A program made the translations under genes and the position numbers. From Bacillota bacterium (GTDB lineage Bacteria; Bacillota_A; Clostridia; Lachnospirales; Bianqueaceae), in contig JAFOIR010000208.1 in NCBI GenBank assembly GCA_017420625.1, positions 1 through 6,557 of the forward strand: a stretch of 6,557 bases of DNA. Direction: 5' to 3'. This document shows, one piece after another, positions 1 through 5,938 of this stretch; within the stretch, counting starts at the first letter, position 1; the number at the start of each line of letters is the position of its first letter. Below the pieces are notes generated by a model, which saw only the letters and a program-made list of their open reading frames with translations, was not told the DNA's origin and searched no databases.

Positions 1-431
1 TCTGTTTTCTTCAGAACAATTATTTCCCCTATGAAGACTATGCACTGGTCGGAACGAAAGGCTTCACTTTTGAAGGTCCGTTCTATCTGAATCGTCGAGG
101 GCAGATCATTGGCTGGGATGAAGAAAAAGAAGCCCACGCCCGAAAACTGGTCGAACGTGAACTTGGGAGGCTGCGGATCTCTTTTGAAAAGGCGCGGGGA
201 GACGGCTATCGGAAGTTTATTATGTTTCTCCATTATCCGCCAACGGATATTCTGGAGAGAGAAAGCGGCTTTACCCGTATAGCAGAGGAATTTGGTGCAG
301 AAAAGGTCATCTATGCACATTCTCACGGTGAATCACGATTTCACGACAGTATCCTGGGAGAAATGAACGGTATTTTCTATCAGCTTGTTTCCGGGGATTA
401 TCTGAAGTGGCACCCCTACAAGGTACTATAA
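1..431 (+). CDS. Metallophosphoesterase (predicted phosphohydrolase, COG1768-like), C-terminal part
   Basis: An open frame runs from the left edge (first full codon at 3) to TAA at 429-431, giving 142 visible residues. The N-terminus lies outside the window, so the ATG at 222 is an internal methionine, not the start. The visible part ends with the two C-terminal metal-ligand motifs of calcineurin-like phosphoesterases: HYPP (about residues 76-79 of the visible part) and YAHSHGE (about 109-115), which corresponds to the usual GHxHG/GHLHG block. Before them comes a charged helical stretch rich in Glu, Arg and Lys. The usual dinuclear-metal motifs (DxH, GDxxD, GNH) would lie upstream and cannot be checked. 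By family it should be a soluble, metal-dependent phosphohydrolase; the substrate is unknown. It ends just before a bidirectional terminator and converges on the methyltransferase gene. The family call is fairly secure, the specific function is not. Confidence 0.8.
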   Translation, partial: CFLQNNYFPYEDYALVGTKGFTFEGPFYLNRRGQIIGWDEEKEAHARKLVERELGRLRISFEKARGDGYRKFIMFLHYPPTDILERESGFTRIAEEFGAEKVIYAHSHGESRFHDSILGEMNGIFYQLVSGDYLKWHPYKVL

Positions 432-436
432 TAGAA

Positions 437-475
437 AAATGGCGGGATCTTTACGATTCCCGCCATTTGTTTTTT
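437..475. terminator. Bidirectional intrinsic terminator between convergent genes
   Basis: A perfect 11-bp inverted repeat pairs AAATGGCGGGA (437-447) with TCCCGCCATTT (458-468) around a 10-nt loop. On the plus strand it is followed, after one G, by six T (470-475). On the minus strand the complementary T tract comes from the A run at 435-439. It can therefore end both the phosphoesterase transcript from the left and the four-gene operon from the right. The TAA stop of the methyltransferase (451-453) sits in the loop, so one arm is also coding sequence. Confidence 0.9.
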
Positions 476-1188
476 GTAAATTCATACATTGCGATCCCGG
501 CCGCCATCGGAAGATTCAGGCTGTCGATATCGTGTGAGTGCCGGATAATGACCGGCTGACAGAAGTCACTAAATCGATCCGGCAGTCCGGTCGCCTCATT
601 TCCGAAAATCAGTGAATACGGCTGCCTGATCGTTACCTCTGTCAGCGGAAGGGCTGTTTCGGAAAGCATAAAGGCGTACCGCTCATTTTCCAGGAATCGC
701 TCGATATATTCCTCGATCGTATCGAAATATTCAACCCGAACGTGAAACGCCGCTCCCATGGAAGCCCGGATGGTACGGGGATCATAGAAGTCGACCGCGT
801 TTCGGATGATCGCGATATTGATGAGTCCAAAGCCTGTTGCAGTACGGAGGATCGTCCCGAGATTGCCCGCATCCGAAGGATTGACAAGAACGATATGGGA
901 ACCCTTTTCAAGCGGTGTTTCTGTTTTCAGAAATTCTCCGATAACATAACAATTGCCTTTCGGAGAAAGAATGTTGAACGCTTTGTCATTCGTCTCGATA
1001 CGGATCCGATGCTGTGTACAAAGATCCTTCAATCGGATTATGCCTTCCGTTTCTTCCAGAGAAGAGCTTAGGAAAACCCTGGTCACCCATTCAGGGTGGC
1101 TCTTGACGAGTTCAAAGGTCAGTGTTGCACCCAGTGCATAGGAAACATCTGACTCATGTTTATACCGTTGAATTTTTCTTGCTGCCAT
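451..1188 (-). CDS. TrmH/SpoU-family RNA 2'-O-methyltransferase
   Basis: This 245-residue protein has the layout of SpoU (SPOUT) methyltransferases, which use S-adenosylmethionine to methylate a ribose 2'-OH in tRNA or rRNA. The N-terminal ~90 residues fit the small substrate-binding domain (L30e-like). The catalytic knot domain follows, with all three family motifs: motif 1 around residues 100-121 (NPSDAGNLGTILR, with conserved N103 and R115), motif 2 at 192-203 (SLIFGNEATGLP), and motif 3 at 214-233 (ending SLNLPMAAGIA). Length is normal for the family. The ATG at 1188 is preceded by AGGAG with a 5-nt spacer. It is the last gene of the minus-strand operon, 21 nt after the preceding stop, and its final codons form one arm of the terminator. 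The target nucleotide cannot be told from the sequence; a 23S rRNA or tRNA target is equally possible. The family call is secure. Confidence 0.93.
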   Translation of the reverse strand: MAARKIQRYKHESDVSYALGATLTFELVKSHPEWVTRVFLSSSLEETEGIIRLKDLCTQHRIRIETNDKAFNILSPKGNCYVIGEFLKTETPLEKGSHIVLVNPSDAGNLGTILRTATGFGLINIAIIRNAVDFYDPRTIRASMGAAFHVRVEYFDTIEEYIERFLENERYAFMLSETALPLTEVTIRQPYSLIFGNEATGLPDRFSDFCQPVIIRHSHDIDSLNLPMAAGIAMYEFTKNKWRES

Positions 1189-1209
1189 AGCTGCTCCTGA
1201 TCCAACTCT

Positions 1210-1719
1210 CTATTCATTGGTTATTTTTGTTCCGAGCGGTACGTGTGTCATCAGATGACTGCTCACCAGATCCTTATCCTCTGCAGGATAATACACCCGG
1301 ATCTTTGCCGGTTTGCCCCGAAGCTCGGCATAGGTTGGAGTAATGATCATTTCACGGGTATTCTTCAGCGAAAAATAACCGCCTTTGGCCTGTGCGTAGC
1401 GAACAAAATGATCGGTCATCTCATACCCCTGAATTGCCTTGTCCTTATGTCTGGAAAAAAGCCAGACAAGCAGCAGTGTGATTCCCATGATCACAACGAT
1501 TGGTATCAGGGTCCAGAGCAGCGTATCGAATCCATAGCTGAAGGACAACACCACCGAAAAGATCAGAATTCCCAGACACATAAACCCGACGATCCTGATC
1601 GTAGTTTTATACCCGCTCATTTCAAAATCGCGGTCGATCTCAGCACGCCAGCAGTAATAACCATCGTCATAATGGGTGACGCGCATGGGATATTCCCATG
1701 GATAAAACGGATGCTGCAT
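1210..1719 (-). CDS. Small membrane protein of unknown function, two predicted membrane helices
   Basis: I do not recognise this 169-residue protein. Two adjacent hydrophobic stretches (about residues 41-61 and 66-88) form a likely helical hairpin, flanked by a ~40-residue polar N-terminus rich in aromatic residues and a ~80-residue C-terminal soluble part. The C-terminal part looks like beta strands (runs such as REMIITPTYAEL and AKIRVYYP). Such a layout is seen in small PH-like or YcxB-type membrane proteins, but this is only a resemblance. I chose the ATG at 1719 because GGGAG lies 7 nt upstream; the in-frame TTG at 1725 is only one base from that ribosome site and cannot use it. The site directly follows the TGA of the DUF218 gene, 12 nt before this start, so translation is probably coupled. 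It is likely cotranscribed with hom, the DUF218 gene and the methyltransferase gene. Confidence 0.8.
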   Translation of the reverse strand: MQHPFYPWEYPMRVTHYDDGYYCWRAEIDRDFEMSGYKTTIRIVGFMCLGILIFSVVLSFSYGFDTLLWTLIPIVVIMGITLLLVWLFSRHKDKAIQGYEMTDHFVRYAQAKGGYFSLKNTREMIITPTYAELRGKPAKIRVYYPAEDKDLVSSHLMTHVPLGTKITNE

Positions 1720-1731
1720 CTGCAATCTCCC

Positions 1732-3243
1732 TCATAGAAGCACTGAAATATAAACCAGGCCGATCAAAGCGATCATCAACAGGACGAACGATACGAGGAT
1801 TCTCATATGTATCCTGTATTCGTAATACAAACTGGCAATGAACTCACGGATAAAGGCATTGATCCAGAAGTAACTTTTCGTATGGGCGCCGATTCCCTCC
1901 GCATGGATCCCCTGTTCAGAAGCCAGGATACCGGAACGGAACACATGATAGTTTGTCGTTGAAAAAGCGATCTTCGGATCCCGATCTTCGGATTTGCTTT
2001 TTCTGCCGGGTTTATGCCATGTCTGTCTTTTTCCGCTCTTCCAGTCTTCCCGGACAAGTTCGGCCGAATTTTTCAGATTTTCAAAGGTGTTTTTTGACTG
2101 GTCTTCCACCAGGATCTGACTTTCCGGAATCCCCGTTGATACCAGGTAATTCCGGATTGCTTCAGCTTCGCTCATCACTTCATCCGATCCCTGTCCGCCG
2201 GACGGGACAAAAATGAGTTTCCTTCCCGTTTTTTCTTCCTGCTGCCGGGCAAAACGGATCGCTCGATCCGCGCGTCCTCTCAGAAGATTGGTCAGGCTCC
2301 CGTCTTCCTGGATCTGACAGCCGAGAATCAGCATATAATCCTGATCAAAGCTCGGTACATGTCTGGCTGCGTGAACGGCATGAATAATAGAACTGAGCAA
2401 AATACATTCGAGATATGTTACGACGATAAAGATAATTTCTTCGATGGCCATCAAAACATAGGTCATAATTCCCTGTTCATTGTGAACATCGATCGCGGTC
2501 TGATGATGTTGCAGATAATCCGTAAGCAGGTCCGGAAACACGGTCGCCAGGCACAGCAGGATGCCGAGCATCGCTCCCAGCATATTGCGCCATGTCTTTC
2601 CTTCTTTTCGCATCAGCTGAATATTGCTTATTGTTACAAGCAGGAAGGAAATAAATGCGACCGGAAAGGCAATGATCGCAAATCCTCTGGCGGAAGAAAC
2701 GATCGATCGTACTGCGTTCTCCAGTCCGGTGGAACGGAACAGATACGGAATCTGACCGAGCAGCAAAGAGGCCAGATAGATGATCAGACCCAGGTTTCGG
2801 ACATTTTTATGCTGATAGTAATCTGTACGGATATCTCTGCGATAGTCACTGATCAGCATCCACAGCAGCAGGATCAGGAACAGAATGATCGCAAATGTAA
2901 TGATATGGCTTCCGGCACTGATCCCGAAATACGTTTCATGCGTGATCACTCCGGTGGGATGGACATAGAGGATGAACATGGAAACTGCCTGATCCCCCTG
3001 GTAGACATCCACAAACGTCTTCCCCTGGTGAACCGATGCAAAGGTCAGATAATGAACACCTTCTCCTTTCCGATCATTGATCAGCCGGATGCAGTCCTGC
3101 TCTATCTCGACTTTGATTTCCTTGTCTGCCTGGACCTGTATCGTAAAAGTCTGTCCCATGAAATAGACAGTGACCACGCAGACCAGTATGAGAAAAATTC
3201 CTGCAAGAAGCAGGAATTTTCTGTTTGGAAAACGTCTTTTCAA
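1732..3243 (-). CDS. Multi-spanning membrane protein with C-terminal DUF218 (YdcF/SanA/ElyC-like) domain
   Basis: A 503-residue protein. Hydrophobic stretches suggest one N-terminal helix (about 11-30), an extracytoplasmic beta-rich segment (31-110), five further helices (about 112-133, 151-169, 185-206, 219-240, 262-288), the DUF218 domain (about 302-470), and a last helix (480-502). The DUF218 hallmarks are visible: the strand YMLILGCQ at 303-310, LLRGRADRAI (320-329), the PSGGQGSDE block (347-355) followed by MSEAEAI, EDQSKNTFEN (380-389), and TTNYHVFRS (429-437). The family includes YdcF, SanA and ElyC, linked mainly to envelope or cell-wall functions; the biochemical activity is poorly known. 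A lysine-rich loop (about 402-423) interrupts the domain. The start is TTG at 3243: AAGGAGG at 3255-3249 is a near-ideal ribosome site 5 nt away, and it overlaps the TAA of hom. Domain call secure, function unknown. Confidence 0.88.
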   Translation of the reverse strand: MKRRFPNRKFLLLAGIFLILVCVVTVYFMGQTFTIQVQADKEIKVEIEQDCIRLINDRKGEGVHYLTFASVHQGKTFVDVYQGDQAVSMFILYVHPTGVITHETYFGISAGSHIITFAIILFLILLLWMLISDYRRDIRTDYYQHKNVRNLGLIIYLASLLLGQIPYLFRSTGLENAVRSIVSSARGFAIIAFPVAFISFLLVTISNIQLMRKEGKTWRNMLGAMLGILLCLATVFPDLLTDYLQHHQTAIDVHNEQGIMTYVLMAIEEIIFIVVTYLECILLSSIIHAVHAARHVPSFDQDYMLILGCQIQEDGSLTNLLRGRADRAIRFARQQEEKTGRKLIFVPSGGQGSDEVMSEAEAIRNYLVSTGIPESQILVEDQSKNTFENLKNSAELVREDWKSGKRQTWHKPGRKSKSEDRDPKIAFSTTNYHVFRSGILASEQGIHAEGIGAHTKSYFWINAFIREFIASLYYEYRIHMRILVSFVLLMIALIGLVYISVLL

Positions 3244-3253
3244 GACTTCCTCC

Positions 3254-4522
3254 TTAGTAAACGATCGGAATCAGCGAAAGAATCCGGACATGCTGTTTTT
3301 TCAGGCCTTTCACCAATGCTTCACGGTCGATATTATTTTCATTGGAAATGAAGACAAAGGCATCATAAAATCCATTTGTCTTGCCCCTCGTAATAAATTT
3401 ATCGATATTAATGCCCATGCGTGAAAGCAGACCAGCGATCTCCGCGATCACACCCGGTTTATCGTTGACCTTCAGGTGCAGATACAACGCTGTATTGTCC
3501 TCGATGACCTCCCGGAAGGGTTTGACACCACTGTACAGAATGGAATTGTTGCGATAAAGCAGCGTATTCAGAAGGTCATCAAACATAACACTGGCCGTGG
3601 GGGACTTGCCGGCACCCTGACCAGAGAAGGACAGTTCGCCGCTCTTGTTGCCGATCACAGCAATAATGTTGTTGTTGGCATCGACGCCGCTCACAACGTT
3701 GTCCTCGATGGAAACAACGGCGGGGCCGATGATATAGTACAGATCCTCGCCCTTGATCTCCATGCTCACAAGGGGTTTGATCGTATAGCCTTCATCCTCC
3801 AGCATTTCAAAATCGAAATTACTGATGCCACGGATCGTACGCGGGGAAACAGCATTCAGATCGAAGATTCGCTCCATGCACATGAGCGCCAGGATCTCTG
3901 CTTTATAAAGAGCATCGCAGCTGTCGATATCGTCGCTCGGATCGTTCTCCGCATAACCAAGCCGCTGTGCTTCCTTCAGTGCCTGATTAAAGCTTTTGTG
4001 CTTCAGGAACATACTGGAACAGATAAAGTTTGAAGTTCCGTTCAGAATACCGTAGATTTTGCGGATCTCCTGATAATAGAAGCTGTTTTCCACGACTTTC
4101 TCGATAGGAATTCCGCCGCCAACTGTTGCGTCATAGCAAAGCACTGACTTATTCTTCCGGGAGAGCTCCAGAAGCTCCAGCCCGTGCAGCGCAAGTACCT
4201 TTTTGCTGGACATGACGACGTTTTTCTTCAGCTCGATCGCACGACGGATCAGCGGATAGGTATGTTCGGTACCTGATCCGCCCATACATTCACAGATCAG
4301 CTGGACGTTCTCGTCCTCGATGATGCTTTCAGCACAGTCTGTCAGCGGCAGATCGGACGTATCGATATCTCTCTTCTTATTCACATCGCGCACAAAGATC
4401 CCGCGGATCTGAATGTCGATTCCATAGAAATCACGGATGCGCGGCTGATTCTCACGAATGATCTGAACCAGTTCTCCGCCGATGGTTCCCAGTCCTAAAA
4501 TACCAATGCCTATCGTTTTCAT
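3254..4522 (-). CDS. hom: Homoserine dehydrogenase with C-terminal ACT domain
   Basis: This 422-residue cytoplasmic enzyme reduces aspartate semialdehyde to homoserine with NAD(P)H, the branch point towards threonine and methionine. The N-terminal Rossmann fold carries GLGTIGG (10-16). The catalytic domain shows ILNGTSNFI (159-167) and EAQRLGYAENDPSDD (184-198), then DALYKAEILA (203-212), whose K207 matches the second conserved catalytic lysine. The first conserved lysine (K107) sits in MSSKK where most family members have TANK. The last ~78 residues (from about 345, with LKVNDKPGVIAEIAGLL) form an ACT domain, which commonly gives threonine feedback control. ATG at 4522 follows GAGGAG with a 6-nt spacer. 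The in-frame TTG at 4573 overlaps the promoter and would precede the Rossmann motif by an unlikely 17-residue tail. First gene of the operon; no lysC, thrC or thrB nearby. Enzyme call secure. Confidence 0.95.
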   Translation of the reverse strand: MKTIGIGILGLGTIGGELVQIIRENQPRIRDFYGIDIQIRGIFVRDVNKKRDIDTSDLPLTDCAESIIEDENVQLICECMGGSGTEHTYPLIRRAIELKKNVVMSSKKVLALHGLELLELSRKNKSVLCYDATVGGGIPIEKVVENSFYYQEIRKIYGILNGTSNFICSSMFLKHKSFNQALKEAQRLGYAENDPSDDIDSCDALYKAEILALMCMERIFDLNAVSPRTIRGISNFDFEMLEDEGYTIKPLVSMEIKGEDLYYIIGPAVVSIEDNVVSGVDANNNIIAVIGNKSGELSFSGQGAGKSPTASVMFDDLLNTLLYRNNSILYSGVKPFREVIEDNTALYLHLKVNDKPGVIAEIAGLLSRMGINIDKFITRGKTNGFYDAFVFISNENNIDREALVKGLKKQHVRILSLIPIVY

Positions 4523-4561
4523 TTTGGTCTCCTCGTTCTCTCCAAAAGTTGGATATTCTTT

Positions 4562-4570
4562 ATCATAACA
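4562..4570 (-). promoter_or_regulatory. Extended -10 promoter of the hom operon
   Basis: Read on the minus strand, TGTTATGAT contains TATGAT (4567-4562) preceded by TG and one base, the extended -10 form that can work without a good -35. The likely start is around 4555, giving a leader of only about 33 nt before the ATG at 4522. There is no room for a T-box, threonine leader peptide or riboswitch. No convincing -35 hexamer is seen at 16-18 nt. No terminator is visible between the AraC-type gene's stop (4591) and this promoter, so read-through from that gene is possible. Confidence 0.55.
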
Positions 4571-4590
4571 CAAAAATTGCCGGAATGCAT

Positions 4591-5541
4591 CTATTTTTGC
4601 TCAGATCCTGCCTGTTCTCGCATTTTTCTGTAATCAGACGGTGAAATTCCGTAATATGATCGGAAGCATTTTCCAAAATAACTGGAACTGGAAAAACCAC
4701 AACCCAGTGCGATATCGGTGACAGACTGATCCGTCTCCAGAAGCAGTCGGCGTGCTGTATCCAGGCGATACTGCGTCAGATGTTCGAAAGGAAGAAGATT
4801 GATCTGACGTTTGAAACAGCGCTCACATTCCTTTTTGCTGATATGTGCGGATGCTGCGATTTCTTCCAGCGTGATCGGCTCGTCATAATGATCGATGATA
4901 AACCGAAGCATCGTCATGAGTCGTTCACTGTCCGCGGGATGCTGCGCGTCTGTGGCCGGCGGCATACTCCGAAGAAGCAAAAGCCAGAGTCTGGTCATCG
5001 CTTCCCGGATCACAAATTCCCATCCGGCTTCTTCTTCCTGCGCTGCCATATAAGCTTCATCCATATAGCTTCTGGCGGCGGTCGCCTCTTCGGAAGAAGC
5101 CGGGAAATACATGATCGACGCTCCTTTATTGGTTGTTAATGGAACCGTATAGCGTTTGGCAATGGAATCCTGCTGATTGGAGTGAATCAGGGAAGGATGA
5201 AAGATATGAACCTGCAAAATACAGGCTTCCCGGTTTCCCGGCTGGGTCATATGCAGGATCCCGGTATTGACAAAGCCAACGTCACCAGGTCCGAAAACCA
5301 CTTCTTTTCCCTGCAGATGATAGACCAAATTTCCCTGACGTATATAAAAACACTCGACTTCGTCATGCCAGTGCCAGGGGAAAATTCTCCCCGGCATGCT
5401 CGCTGGATTATACCGATTGTGCCTGTAGGGAAAATCTGTTGTTAATGTCACAGCTTTCTCGTGTCTGGTCTCCTGGTCGATCTGGACTCCTCCGGAGAGC
5501 CGATATGTCGATATTTTACTATTATTTGTCGATGTACTCAT
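4591..5541 (-). CDS. AraC-family transcriptional regulator with N-terminal cupin domain
   Basis: A 316-residue regulator. The N-terminal cupin fold, a likely small-ligand sensor, shows WHWHDEVE (56-63) and the second cupin motif GPGDVGFVNTGILH (84-97). The DNA-binding domain occupies about 207-308 with two helix-turn-helix units: ITLEEIAASAHISKKE (223-238) and SVTDIALGCGFSSSSYF (273-289), then the AraC signature end GISPSDYRK (298-306). Regulators of this build often control sugar or metabolite uptake genes and bind direct or inverted half-sites. The ATG at 5541 has AAGGAG 9 nt upstream. Transcription comes from a strong promoter at 5596-5568 that is overlapped by inverted repeats, suggesting autoregulation or control of the divergent gene. 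The inducer is unknown: no sugar-use gene lies in the window. Length is normal for the family. Family call secure, target unknown. Confidence 0.94.
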   Translation of the reverse strand: MSTSTNNSKISTYRLSGGVQIDQETRHEKAVTLTTDFPYRHNRYNPASMPGRIFPWHWHDEVECFYIRQGNLVYHLQGKEVVFGPGDVGFVNTGILHMTQPGNREACILQVHIFHPSLIHSNQQDSIAKRYTVPLTTNKGASIMYFPASSEEATAARSYMDEAYMAAQEEEAGWEFVIREAMTRLWLLLLRSMPPATDAQHPADSERLMTMLRFIIDHYDEPITLEEIAASAHISKKECERCFKRQINLLPFEHLTQYRLDTARRLLLETDQSVTDIALGCGFSSSSYFGKCFRSYYGISPSDYRKMREQAGSEQK

Positions 5542-5561
5542 ATTTTCGTTCTCCTTCCCAT

Positions 5562-5575
5562 GCTATGATAATAGC
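5562..5575. repeat. 14-bp palindrome over the -10 of the AraC-type gene's promoter
   Basis: GCTAT (5562-5566) and ATAGC (5571-5575) form a perfect 5-bp dyad with a 4-nt centre, covering the -10 hexamer and the predicted start. The location suits a repressor site, but arms this short may arise by chance. Confidence 0.4.
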
Positions 5576-5596
5576 GTGATAAGAGACGCTTGTCAA
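5568..5596 (-). promoter_or_regulatory. Sigma-A promoter of the AraC-type regulator gene
   Basis: On the minus strand a perfect -35 TTGACA (5596-5591) is separated by exactly 17 nt from TATTAT (5573-5568), a one-mismatch -10. The predicted start is near 5561, leaving a ~20-nt leader that holds the AAGGAG ribosome site (5556-5551). The promoter faces away from the small plus-strand gene at 5663. Confidence 0.85.
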
Positions 5597-5620
5597 GATA
5601 ATCCTATACAAGCGCAAGCG
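5587..5620. repeat. CGCTTGT/ACAAGCG dyad with an extra half-site at the AraC-type gene's promoter
   Basis: CGCTTGT (5587-5593) and its exact reverse complement ACAAGCG (5608-5614) are separated by 14 nt, so dyad arms lie about two helical turns apart. A further CAAGCG copy follows directly at 5615-5620, giving a tandem pair. The left arm overlaps the -35 hexamer (5591-5596). This is a plausible operator for the neighbouring regulator; that it binds there is inference. Confidence 0.45.
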
Positions 5621-5662
5621 ACTGCATTGTCTTTATTTGACTATGTCCAAAGGAGGAGTACT

Positions 5663-5827
5663 ATGCCCAAAGAAGCCGATGACGTCATGAAAAAACAGGA
5701 TGAACTCCTGAGTGAACGTGAATTTAAGAAGAAAGAAGCCAAACAAAAGAGGATAGCTGAGGAAGAATGGAAAGACGCACTTAAGGGAGCGCTCGCCCGT
5801 TCTGCCAAACCACACGACGAAGATTAA
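5663..5827 (+). CDS. Small highly charged protein of unknown function (54 residues)
   Basis: I do not recognise this protein. The ATG at 5663 is set by AAAGGAGG (5649-5656) with a 6-nt spacer, one of the best ribosome sites in the window. The frame is open further upstream to 5576, but those codons overlap the divergent regulator's promoter and have no ribosome site, so the shorter form is preferred. The product is rich in Lys, Glu, Asp and Arg and has almost no hydrophobic segments. Residues ~5-46 look like a continuous amphipathic or coiled-coil helix (for example EREFKKKEAKQKR at 18-30), and the tail ends in acidic residues. It has no signal peptide, no membrane helix and no Cys pairs. It sits between the divergent AraC-type gene and the ABC transporter gene. 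A clear promoter of its own is not visible; a GATAAT at 5597-5602 is a weak candidate -10. Its transcript would end at the hairpin at 5892-5923. Confidence 0.7.
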   Translation: MPKEADDVMKKQDELLSEREFKKKEAKQKRIAEEEWKDALKGALARSAKPHDED

Positions 5828-5843
5828 TTCATGTGCTTTCTGC

Positions 5844-5873
5844 TTGACAATTTTGCCTCATCACAGGTATAAT
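5844..5873 (+). promoter_or_regulatory. Perfect consensus sigma-A promoter upstream of the ABC transporter gene
   Basis: TTGACA (5844-5849) and TATAAT (5868-5873) both match consensus exactly, with an 18-nt spacer. Initiation is expected near 5880. The transcript meets a terminator hairpin beginning at 5892, so the promoter either makes a ~43-nt RNA or is the regulated promoter of the transporter gene at 5953. Confidence 0.9.
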
Positions 5874-5883
5874 CATTCTATCA

Positions 5884-5938
5884 AGCAGTTGGGATGCCGA
5901 GCTTAATTCGGCATCCTTTTTTTGTTCATCCCTCTGCT
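5884..5938 (+). promoter_or_regulatory. Possible antiterminator pairing competing with the terminator
   Basis: AGCAG (5884-5888) and GGGATG (5891-5896) can pair with CTGCT (5934-5938) and CATCCC (5927-5932), 11 bp in all with a small internal bulge. GGGATG includes the first five bases of the terminator's left arm, so the two structures exclude each other. The alternative ends just before the ribosome site AAAGGAG (5940-5946). Its long loop makes it weaker than the terminator unless a factor favours it. Function is inference. Confidence 0.3.
5892..5923 (+). terminator. Intrinsic terminator in the leader of the ABC transporter gene (possible attenuator)
   Basis: A perfect 9-bp stem of GGATGCCGA (5892-5900) and TCGGCATCC (5908-5916) closes a 7-nt loop and is followed by seven T (5917-5923). 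This is a textbook plus-strand terminator. It can end read-through from the 54-residue gene (stop at 5827). Because the consensus promoter lies between that gene and the hairpin, it also blocks the only evident promoter of the transporter. There is no matching T tract on the minus strand. Confidence 0.9.

Noticed and set aside
222..431. Separate small gene beginning at the ATG at 222
   Set aside because: The same frame is open back to the window edge with a matching phosphoesterase sequence and there is no ribosome site before 222, so it is an internal methionine.
1720..1725. TTG start at 1725 for the small membrane protein
   Set aside because: The ribosome site GGAG (1730-1727) is only one base away, too close to use; the ATG at 1719 has a 7-nt spacer.
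2359..3351. 330-codon open frame on the plus strand
   Set aside because: It lies antisense to the DUF218 gene and the end of hom, both of which have clear motifs and ribosome sites. Its translation is rich in Gln, Asp and His with no recognisable domain, as expected of a shadow frame.
4523..4573. N-terminal extension of hom from a TTG at 4573
   Set aside because: It overlaps the extended -10 promoter, has no ribosome site and adds 17 residues before a normal Rossmann start. The ATG at 4522 has GAGGAG at the right distance.
4523..4590. T-box, threonine leader or riboswitch before hom
   Set aside because: The gap is 68 bp and the predicted leader about 33 nt, too short for any of these, and no terminator hairpin is present.
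5576..5662. Extended start at 5576 for the 54-residue protein
   Set aside because: The extra 29 codons overlap the divergent promoter and its repeats and lack a ribosome site, whereas the ATG at 5663 has AAAGGAGG 6 nt upstream.
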